From Rhizobium sp. FKL33 (GTDB taxonomy: Bacteria > Pseudomonadota > Alphaproteobacteria > Rhizobiales > Rhizobiaceae): a stretch of 64,000 nt of DNA. The notes under the pieces are model-generated. The model saw nothing but the letters and a program-made list of their open reading frames with translations. It had not been told where the DNA came from and ran no database searches. Where the stretch lies: contig NZ_STFX01000031.1 of the NCBI RefSeq assembly GCF_005222915.1, positions 342,342-406,341 on the forward strand, read 5' to 3'. Both the position numbers and the translations under genes were made by a program. This document shows positions 1 through 6,598 of the stretch, piece by piece; the first letter of the stretch is position 1; every line of letters begins with the position of its first letter.

Positions 1-89
1 CTTTGATCGTCGACATCAGTTGTTCTTTCCGATTTTCCTCAAGGTGAAATTCGTAGCAGAAAATTCTCGCCACAGGAAAGAGGGTTTCG

Positions 90-1055
90 CTATTTTCGCA
101 ACTCGCTCGGGCTTTCGCCATAAAGCCTGCGAAAGGCGCGCGAAAATTGCGAGGCGCCGGAAAAGCCGCAGGCCAGCGCGATCTCGGCGATCTTCATCGG
201 GCTCTGTCGTAGGAGGGACCGGCCATGCTCGAGCCGGATGCGCAGATATTCCTGTTGCGAGCTGGCGTTGAGATGGGCGGCGAACAGTCGGTCGAGATGG
301 CGTTCGGAGACGCCGGCGAGCGCCGCGAGCTCCGCCCGGCTTGCCGGCTCCTCCACCGAATGCTCCATGCGTTCGAGCACGGCGATCAGGCCGGCATGGC
401 GAATGCCGTAGCGCGCGGCCACCGACGAGCGTTGCGGACTGGTGGGCGGATCGACATGCCGATGCAAGAACCAGTCGCTCACGGCGCGAGCGAAATCGGG
501 TCCATGCCGATCCTCGATCAGCGCATGCATGAGATCGAGGGGCGCGATGCCGCCGCCGCAGGTGATGCGGTCACGGTCGATCACGAAACGCACTCTTTCG
601 GGCACGAGATCGGGCCAGCGCTCGGTCAGCGCCGCGGCGTGCTCCCAATGCACGGTGAAGCGGCGTCCCGACAGCAGGCCTGCAGCCGCCAGCAGAAATG
701 GGCCGCCCGAAATGCCGCCCAGCGCCAGCCCCGCCCGCGCCATGCGTCTCAGAAAGGCGGTCAACGTCGTATTGGCGAGATAGCGGGCCGGATCGCCGCC
801 GGCCACCACGAGCAGAAGATCGAGTTCGCCCGCATCGCGCGGCGGCGGTTCGACCGGGGCGAGCACGCCAATGGAGGCTTCCGCCATCTCGGTCTCGGCG
901 CCGAAAAAGCGCAGATCGAAAAGCGGTTTGCCGGCCAACAGGTTTGCGGCGCGCAGCGGTTCGACCGCAGAGGCGAAGGACATCAGCGCATAGCCGGGAA
1001 GCAGCAGGAAGCCGATCCGGAAAAGTTCGTCGCTGGCGTCCCGTCGCGCCGTCAC
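90..1055 (-). CDS. GlxA-family transcriptional regulator (DJ-1/PfpI-like domain + AraC HTH)
   Basis: Predicted DNA-binding regulator of 321 aa. Residues about 10-180 form a DJ-1/PfpI (glutamine amidotransferase-like) domain and residues about 220-318 an AraC-type double helix-turn-helix ending in the usual GFSGASQFSRAFRR recognition segment. At the nucleophile elbow the sequence reads GGISGGPFLLA, with serine where catalytic relatives have cysteine, so the domain probably senses a ligand rather than catalyses. The start is GTG and overlaps the stop of the upstream cNMP-binding gene by 4 nt (GTGA), which implies translational coupling. Members of this family (GbdR, CdhR, ArgR types) control catabolism of quaternary amines or amino acids; the target here is unknown. 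Confidence 0.85.
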   Translation of the reverse strand: MTARRDASDELFRIGFLLLPGYALMSFASAVEPLRAANLLAGKPLFDLRFFGAETEMAEASIGVLAPVEPPPRDAGELDLLLVVAGGDPARYLANTTLTAFLRRMARAGLALGGISGGPFLLAAAGLLSGRRFTVHWEHAAALTERWPDLVPERVRFVIDRDRITCGGGIAPLDLMHALIEDRHGPDFARAVSDWFLHRHVDPPTSPQRSSVAARYGIRHAGLIAVLERMEHSVEEPASRAELAALAGVSERHLDRLFAAHLNASSQQEYLRIRLEHGRSLLRQSPMKIAEIALACGFSGASQFSRAFRRLYGESPSELRK

Positions 1056-1546
1056 GTGAACCTCGCCGACAGGGCCTCCAGATCGGCCGCGAGCTTGGTG
1101 AAATTCTCCCTCAGCCGGGCTTCGAGCGATACGGCCACTTCGGGATATTCCTCCAGCATGCGGTGAAACAGCGCCCGGGAGATGCGGATCACCTCGCTCG
1201 CTTCGGCGGCGACGGCGGAGAACTGCCGTTCCACTTCGGCCACCATAGCGATTTCGGTCAGCATGGAGCCGGGACCGGCTTCGCCCGTTTTGTGCTCGCC
1301 GCGCGAGGGCGAATAGCGAACGAGGTCGATGCGGCCCATGGTCACCACATAGGCGCCGTCGGCCGCCTCGCCCTGACGAAACAGGATGCGGCCGGGCTCG
1401 ATGCGGCGACGCTCGGCGCCGAAGGCCAGGAGCCGCAAATGGTCTTCACTCAGATCCCGGAAGATCGTCAGCCGCTGGAAGAGGGCAATATCGTCCTTGA
1501 GCGCCAAAGCCTGTCCTGCCTTACGGAATGATCTTGTAGCCGCCAT
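1052..1546 (-). CDS. Cyclic nucleotide-binding domain protein (Crp-like sensor without HTH)
   Basis: 164-aa protein made almost entirely of one cNMP-binding beta-roll (about residues 18-135: FQRLTIFRDLSEDHLRLLAFGAE, then GRILFRQGEAADGAYVV). No C-terminal helix-turn-helix follows, so it is not a complete Crp/Fnr regulator. It overlaps the 3' end of the CenR-like regulator gene by 26 nt and the next gene by 4 nt, so the three are one operon. In Brucella the OtpR response regulator is co-transcribed with a gene annotated as a cAMP-dependent protein kinase regulatory subunit; this gene matches that position (recalled knowledge). The start is uncertain, since a TTG within the first 20 codons would also keep the whole domain. 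Confidence 0.75.
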   Translation of the reverse strand: MAATRSFRKAGQALALKDDIALFQRLTIFRDLSEDHLRLLAFGAERRRIEPGRILFRQGEAADGAYVVTMGRIDLVRYSPSRGEHKTGEAGPGSMLTEIAMVAEVERQFSAVAAEASEVIRISRALFHRMLEEYPEVAVSLEARLRENFTKLAADLEALSARFT

Positions 1547-2204
1547 TCTCGGTCACGAGAATTTCGGCGTTGGACGGATCGCGTTCGATCTTCTGGCGCA
1601 GGCGGTAGACATGCGTCTCCAGCGTATGCGTGGTGACGCCGGAATTGTAGCCCCAGACCTCCTCCAGCAATTCGTCGCGGCTCACAGATTTCTGGCCTGC
1701 GCGGAAGAGATAGCGGATGATCGCCGCTTCCTTTTCGGTCAGCCTGATCTTCTTGCCGTCCTGATCGGTCAGCAGTTTTTGCGCCGGCTTGAACAGATAG
1801 GGGCCGACATTGAAGGTCGCGTCCTCGCTCTGCTCATACTGGCGCAACTGGGCGCGGATGCGCGCAAGCAACACGGCGAAGCGGAAGGGCTTGGTGACAT
1901 AGTCGTTGGCGCCGGCTTCGAGGCCGAGAATCGTGTCAGCGTCGGTGTCGTGCCCCGTCAGCATGATGATCGGGCTCTTGAAGCCGTTCTTGCGCAACAG
2001 TTTCACCGCTTCGCGGCCATCCATGTCGGGCAGGCCGACATCCATGATCAGCAGGTCGATCTGTTCGGAGCGGGCGGTGTGGATGCCCTTGGCGGCTGTG
2101 GCTTCCTCGACGACGCGGAATTCCTCGTAGAGCGCCAATTGTTCGACGAGCGCTTCGCGCAGATCCTGGTCGTCATCCACGAGAAGAAGGTTGCGGGCGT
2201 TCAT
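1521..2204 (-). CDS. cenR: OmpR-family response regulator, CenR/OtpR-like
   Basis: 227-aa two-component response regulator. The receiver domain (about 1-120) shows the acidic pocket D10-D12, phosphoacceptor D55 in LLIMDVGLPDMDG, switch T83 and K105 in YVTKPF. A winged helix of OmpR type follows (about 130-226, with LTEKEAAIIRYLF and VTTHTLETHVYRLRQKIE). No histidine kinase gene is adjacent. The name is inferred from the orphan arrangement, the following cNMP-binding gene and the divergent L,D-transpeptidase, which resemble the otpR/cenR locus of Brucella and rhizobia, where this regulator controls cell-envelope functions. The symbol could be wrong; the family assignment is secure. Confidence 0.75.
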   Translation of the reverse strand: MNARNLLLVDDDQDLREALVEQLALYEEFRVVEEATAAKGIHTARSEQIDLLIMDVGLPDMDGREAVKLLRKNGFKSPIIMLTGHDTDADTILGLEAGANDYVTKPFRFAVLLARIRAQLRQYEQSEDATFNVGPYLFKPAQKLLTDQDGKKIRLTEKEAAIIRYLFRAGQKSVSRDELLEEVWGYNSGVTTHTLETHVYRLRQKIERDPSNAEILVTENGGYKIIP

Positions 2205-2355
2205 GGCGTCGTTCTCTCATTTGCAACGAGTCAATCGATTGGTATGTCAGAATACGCAGCAAGGGCAAGGCCGGGGCGATTCCGCCTTCTCCTAGCTTCG
2301 GAAAAAACATCACCTGCAACACAAATCTCTGTGAAAAACGCGCCTGGAGCCGATA

Positions 2356-2886
2356 ATGCCGCCAAAACCGCTCGCTGAAATCATCGTGCGTCTCGCGCCC
2401 GGCGATCCCAGTCGCGCCATTCTTCAGGCGGGTCATCTCACCTTTCGCGCCGCGCTCGGCCGTTCCGGCCGGTCGAGCCGCAAGCGCGAAGGCGATGGCG
2501 CAACCCCGATCGCGGCGATGAGGATCCTTTACGGCTTCTACCGCCGCGACCATGGCGCCCCGCCGCAATCCCGGCTGAAGCTGATTCCTATCCGGCAATG
2601 GATGCTGTGGTGCGACGCGCCCGGCGACGCCAATTACAACCGGCCAGTTCGGGCGCCCTTTCGGAAGAGCCACGAAAAGATGACGCGGAGCGATGGGCTC
2701 TACGACATCTGCCTCGTTCTCGACTGGAATGTCGCGATGAGGAAGCAGGGGGCGGGCTCGGCGATCTTCTTCCATCTCGCCCGCCCCGGCTACACGCCCA
2801 CGGAAGGCTGCGTGGCGATCGCCAGACGCGACATGGAGCGTCTGCTGCCGCTGATCGGGCCGCAGACGGTGCTGCGCGCGCTCTGA
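2356..2886 (+). CDS. L,D-transpeptidase family protein (YkuD/ErfK)
   Basis: 176-aa YkuD-fold protein. The catalytic region near residues 135-155 reads IFFHLARPGYTPTEGCVAI, giving the conserved His followed about 14 residues later by the Gly-Cys nucleophile. Such enzymes cross-link peptidoglycan or attach proteins to it in the periplasm, yet no signal peptide or transmembrane helix is visible at the N-terminus, so export is unexplained. GGAG lies about 7 nt before the ATG. The gene is divergent from the CenR-like regulator across about 150 bp, which fits with envelope control but does not prove it. Confidence 0.8.
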   Translation: MPPKPLAEIIVRLAPGDPSRAILQAGHLTFRAALGRSGRSSRKREGDGATPIAAMRILYGFYRRDHGAPPQSRLKLIPIRQWMLWCDAPGDANYNRPVRAPFRKSHEKMTRSDGLYDICLVLDWNVAMRKQGAGSAIFFHLARPGYTPTEGCVAIARRDMERLLPLIGPQTVLRAL

Positions 2887-2911
2887 AGCCGCGTCGCCCG
2901 GTGAGGCGCCG

Positions 2912-3484
2912 TCAGCTTTTCTTGGCCAACGATTTCGGCGTCACGAAGGTCTTGAGGCGGCCCTTGCCCGGCTGGATAGCGGCCCAGTCGGATGCGTCGA
3001 AATCGAAGACGGCCAGCCCCGCCGTCGGATATTTTTCGAGCAGCCGCTCGGCATGTTCGCCCTCGCGCGACGCCATCAGCTGACGGGCGAGATCTTCGAG
3101 ACCGGGATTATGGCCGATGATCATCAATGTGTTCACCGTGGCCTCCGTCTCCCGGATCACCGCCAGCAGGGCCTCTGCGCTCGTCTCGTAGATCCGCGCC
3201 TCCGTCCGAGCGGCCAGTGCTCCCGGCAGCTGCTTCCGAACCAGCAACCATGTGTCTTCGGTTCGCCGCGCCGGCGAGACCAAAACGGCGTCGGGCGTCA
3301 GTCGACGCTTGGCCAGATAGGCGCCCATCAGCGGCGCGGCGCGGCGGCCGCGATCGGCCAGGGGTCTCGCAATATCGACGACTCCATCGGGCCAGGCCGA
3401 TTTGGCGTGACGCAGGAGTATCAAACGTCTCAGGCGTGCGCTTTTTTCTGAATTAAGACGTGTTTCTTCTGGAACTTCGGTCAT
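2912..3484 (-). CDS. SixA-type histidine phosphatase
   Basis: 190-aa member of the histidine phosphatase superfamily. The N-terminal LILLRHAKSAW (about residues 21-31) carries the RH catalytic motif in the form typical of SixA, and the second catalytic His lies in MIIGHNPGLEDLARQL. SixA proteins dephosphorylate phosphohistidine, classically on the Hpt domain of ArcB and in E. coli also on the nitrogen phosphotransferase system. The gene is convergent with the L,D-transpeptidase gene and has no functional partner nearby. Substrate unknown. Confidence 0.8.
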   Translation of the reverse strand: MTEVPEETRLNSEKSARLRRLILLRHAKSAWPDGVVDIARPLADRGRRAAPLMGAYLAKRRLTPDAVLVSPARRTEDTWLLVRKQLPGALAARTEARIYETSAEALLAVIRETEATVNTLMIIGHNPGLEDLARQLMASREGEHAERLLEKYPTAGLAVFDFDASDWAAIQPGKGRLKTFVTPKSLAKKS

Positions 3485-3630
3485 GGGGAATGTGTTCTGA
3501 GCCGCTGTGGTTGGATTGCTGGAAATAGAACCTATATCCGCTGCCGCGGCAAGGCTGGCGCGATGGGCGTTTTCTTGCTGCGCATCCCGGGGGCGGAAAC
3601 CGTCCGGCCCACAGGCCAGGAGACTATTGA

Positions 3631-4461
3631 ATGACGCACAATCCCTTTATCACCTTGAATGACGGCGCAAAGATCCCGCAGGTCGGCCTCGGCGTCTGGC
3701 AGACGCCCAATGACGGGGCAGCCGACGCCGTGCGCACGGCTATCGAGGCCGGCTATCGCCATGTCGATACGGCGGCGATCTATGAGAACGAAGAGGGCGT
3801 CGGCGACGGCATCCGCCAGTCGGGCCTGCCGCGCGGCGACCTTTTCCTCACCACCAAGCTCTGGAACGACCGGCAGGGTTACGACAGCGCGCTCCGCGCC
3901 TTCGACGAGAGTCTGAAACGGCTGAAGACCGATTATGTCGACCTCTATCTGATCCATTGGCCGTCGCCGCATCGTGGCCAGTATGTCGAGGCCTGGAAGG
4001 CGCTGGTTCGGCTGAAAGAAGAAGGCCGCGCCCGCTCGATCGGGGTCTCCAACTTTTATCCCGAGCATCTCGACCGCATCATCGCCGAAACCGGCGTGAC
4101 CCCGGCCCTCAATCAGGTCGAACTGCATCCGGATTTCCAGCAGAAGCCGTTGCGCGACAAACACGCCGCCTTGGGCGTCGCCACCCAATCCTGGAGCCCG
4201 CTCGGCCAGGGCAAGTTGCTGGATCATCCCGCCATCGCCAGGATCGCGGCCACGCACGGCCGCAGCGCCGCCCAGGTGATCATCCGCTGGCATATCCAGA
4301 CCGGCCTGATCGTCATTCCGAAATCGGTGACGCCCAGTCGAATCAGGGAGAATTTCGCAGTGTTCGATTTCGAGCTCGATGATTCGGACATGGCCAAACT
4401 CGCCGAGCTTGATTCGCCGTCGGCGCGAATCGGGCCCGATCCGATGACGGCGACATTCTGA
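3631..4461 (+). CDS. Aldo/keto reductase (2,5-diketo-D-gluconate reductase-like)
   Basis: 276 aa, the usual length of AKR5-type cytosolic NADPH-dependent reductases. The catalytic tetrad is visible: Asp and Tyr in GYRHVDTAAIYENE, Lys in TTKLW and His in YLIHWPSP. The cofactor region near the C-terminus (IVIPKSVTPSRIRENFAVFDFEL) is intact. An AGGAGA ribosome site precedes the ATG. Likely role is reduction of small aldehydes, methylglyoxal or keto-sugars; the exact substrate cannot be read. A hairpin 35 nt after the stop probably ends the transcript. Confidence 0.88.
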   Translation: MTHNPFITLNDGAKIPQVGLGVWQTPNDGAADAVRTAIEAGYRHVDTAAIYENEEGVGDGIRQSGLPRGDLFLTTKLWNDRQGYDSALRAFDESLKRLKTDYVDLYLIHWPSPHRGQYVEAWKALVRLKEEGRARSIGVSNFYPEHLDRIIAETGVTPALNQVELHPDFQQKPLRDKHAALGVATQSWSPLGQGKLLDHPAIARIAATHGRSAAQVIIRWHIQTGLIVIPKSVTPSRIRENFAVFDFELDDSDMAKLAELDSPSARIGPDPMTATF

Positions 4462-4493
4462 GCGCGCCGGCCGCGTGTCTACCGCATAAAGAA

Positions 4494-4517
4494 ACCCGCC
4501 GGCTCGCGCCGACGGGT
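4494..4517. terminator. Stem-loop between convergent aldo/keto reductase and RTX genes
   Basis: ACCCGCCGG and CCGACGGGT form a 9-bp stem with one mismatch around CTCGCG. It lies between two converging genes and may serve both directions; there is no strong T-run. Confidence 0.5.
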
Positions 4518-4557
4518 CTCCCCTATCAATCTTCGGCGCCCGAAGGCGCGCCTGACA

Positions 4558-4998
4558 TCACACGTCGAAGTGATCGCCCGGGTTCTTCTTGAGGTCGGAC
4601 AGCTTGACGTCCTTGAGGGTGATCTTGTTGCCGCTGCCGAGATCGATGACAACGTCCTTGCCCTTCTGGGAAGCGAACTTCAGGACGTCGGCGTCCTTCT
4701 TGAGGTTCTTGAAGCCGGTCAGGCTGAGCTTGTCCTGCTCTTTGCCCTTGGCGGAGAAGTCGGTGATCGTGTCCTTGCCGTCGCCCTTGGCGAAGACGAA
4801 CGTGTCTTTGCCGGCGCCGCCGACGAGCACGTCATTGCCCTTGCCGCCGAACAGCTTGTCGTTGCCCTTGCCGCCTTCGAGACGATCAGCTTGTCCGAGG
4901 CCCTTGAGCGTGTCGTTGCCGCCGAGGCCGAACAGCTTGTCCTTGAACTTGGTGCCGGTCAGCGTGTCTGCCTTGCTGGTTCCCTGCTTGGTCGCCAT
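4558..4998 (-). CDS. Small RTX (hemolysin-type calcium-binding repeat) protein, candidate type I secretion substrate
   Basis: 146 aa from the ATG at 4998, which has AGGGGA at good distance; an upstream in-frame start would add 17 residues but has no better ribosome site. Residues about 20-75 hold glycine/aspartate nonapeptide repeats (GGNDTL, GGKGNDKL, GGKGNDVL, GGAGKDTF), the calcium-binding beta-roll of RTX proteins. The rest is a C-terminal region ending in DHFDV: an acidic residue followed by a short hydrophobic end, as in substrates of PrtD-type exporters. Unusually, it is rich in lysine, very short, and has no enzymatic or adhesive domain. A PrtD/PrtE-like exporter is encoded about 5 kb away, which makes it a plausible cargo. 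Confidence 0.8.
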   Translation of the reverse strand: MATKQGTSKADTLTGTKFKDKLFGLGGNDTLKGLGQADRLEGGKGNDKLFGGKGNDVLVGGAGKDTFVFAKGDGKDTITDFSAKGKEQDKLSLTGFKNLKKDADVLKFASQKGKDVVIDLGSGNKITLKDVKLSDLKKNPGDHFDV

Positions 4999-5336
4999 AT
5001 CTAAATCCCCTAACTTTCGAATCGCGTTCTCGCAGCCGCAAAAAAACACGTTTGGAGAAGTTTTTCAATTCACAATATGGGCCCCTGTTGTTTTTTGAAG
5101 CTCCGCATCCAAAGTATCAGATGTGGCAAAAAAAATTAATTTGAATTTAACTGTATTATTTAAATTGCTCCGGATGCAGCAATCCAAATCACTACTTGCA
5201 TGCGTGGAAACGGACAGTTTATATTCAGAATGCACAGCAAATCAGTCGGTGCATCGGGTGTATTTTCTCGTTGCGGTAAAATATTACTACATTTTCTCGA
5301 AGGTTTGTGAGTTTAAGGCTGGAAATATAAATGTGC
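4999..5336. other. AT-rich intergenic region, no gene seen
   Basis: Spacer of 338 bp between two minus-strand genes. It must hold the RTX promoter, but no convincing -35/-10 pair stands out. Base composition falls abruptly here to strongly AT-rich, marking the left edge of a compositionally foreign block. Confidence 0.6.
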
Positions 5337-6518
5337 CTAATTCTTTTCAATCGATTCTGAATATGCTTTCAAGTGGGTGTTCCTTATATTCTCTTCAGAT
5401 GGCCGGGTTAAGCGAAAGTCAATGTATTTTTTATTCATCCATAAATTGTAGGGTATGAGATACTGGAAAACAATAAAGTCCAGATATTTATCGATTTCTT
5501 CGGCTGTGAAAGTTTCCCCTCTCAGGTGACGATCCACTTGACGCATAGCAATATGCGAGAGCGCGCTTTCTCCTAAAAGATATGTCGCTCTGCCCATCAT
5601 GAAGGCTTCAAAAGCCACCGAAGAATTTATTGTAAGGATGCGTTTGCACCTATTCACAAATTCCAAGCTGTTTTGTGAATTGTCTAAAGTGGCAAGAAAC
5701 TGGTCTTGTCCGAGCTTCATCAAGCAGAGAGGATGATTTCGCGCCAAGATCAAATTTTGAGGAAATATCTTCCGTGCAATGTACAGAGTATCGAGGTTTG
5801 ATAGGCCATTCGAAAAGGCCACAAGATTGCTGTCGTCATCTACTTGCAGTGGAATTCCAAACTCAAAATCATAACTTCCCACTTCTCGCGAATAAAAAGA
5901 TTTCGCTTCATCCGACAGAAGGAGGTCCGCTATCTCTTGCCGGCTTTTCCTGTTCTGCCGGTTTTTGTCTCTCTCAAATCGAATTGCAGCCTCAGTGTTA
6001 CCGTTTACACCTCTGAAGTCGAACTGGAATGTAGATGTTTTCCAAACTGGCTCGCGAATATATCCTGCTTCCATGTGAATGACTGGAATATTCAGAATAG
6101 CGCATACCCGCTCAAGGGATGCGCAGTTTACGAAAGTCACTGCCGCCTTGATTGGGGATCTGCCATGCAGTGCGCCTATTTCTCGGAACAGGAACTCTTC
6201 ATATTCGTGGAAGCCAGATTTAATCATCGTTTCAAGCAGTGTGAGCGGGTCTCGCTGACTGTCTGAAATCCGGGATATCATCTCGCGGGGAACGGTGATC
6301 TTGGCGACGGAAGACCAATTCGCTTCGTGTTCGAATTGGCCCACCATGCGGTAGACCCAGTCGCCATGAACGATGGCCCCGGGGTCCGAGAGTTGCCAGC
6401 CCGAGCCAATGAAACCAACTTCCTCGCTTGGGAAGTTTTTCATGGCCGGTATAACCATCCAGGAGTAGAGATGCCCGTTTGCTTTGACCGGAAACGGACA
6501 AAGATTAAACAAGTACAT
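5337..6518 (-). CDS. Putative glycosyltransferase of capsule/Kdo-transferase type (GT99/KpsC-like)
   Basis: 393-aa protein, distant from well-known families. Its C-terminal third reads RILTINSSVAFEAFMMGRATYLLGESA (about residues 290-317), which resembles the Ser-Ser/EA...G donor-site motif of the GT-B fold in KpsC/KpsS and GT99 Kdo transferases. No signal peptide or membrane helix is visible. AAAGGAGG just before the ATG is a near-perfect ribosome site, which fixes the start. GC is clearly below that of the housekeeping genes. It sits 80 nt downstream of the 967-aa HAD protein and probably shares its transcript. A role in building a surface glycan is an inference from motif and context. Confidence 0.5.
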   Translation of the reverse strand: MYLFNLCPFPVKANGHLYSWMVIPAMKNFPSEEVGFIGSGWQLSDPGAIVHGDWVYRMVGQFEHEANWSSVAKITVPREMISRISDSQRDPLTLLETMIKSGFHEYEEFLFREIGALHGRSPIKAAVTFVNCASLERVCAILNIPVIHMEAGYIREPVWKTSTFQFDFRGVNGNTEAAIRFERDKNRQNRKSRQEIADLLLSDEAKSFYSREVGSYDFEFGIPLQVDDDSNLVAFSNGLSNLDTLYIARKIFPQNLILARNHPLCLMKLGQDQFLATLDNSQNSLEFVNRCKRILTINSSVAFEAFMMGRATYLLGESALSHIAMRQVDRHLRGETFTAEEIDKYLDFIVFQYLIPYNLWMNKKYIDFRLTRPSEENIRNTHLKAYSESIEKN

Positions 6519-6598
6519 TTACGCCTCCTTTGCAGAGAAGATGCGATGTCGTTGGTCGTCAGTAGTTGTCTTCAATTGATTCAGTCTGCTTCATTCAC

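Noticed and set aside
1..89. Possible end of an upstream gene at the left edge
   Set aside because: No open frame with recognisable content enters from the edge.
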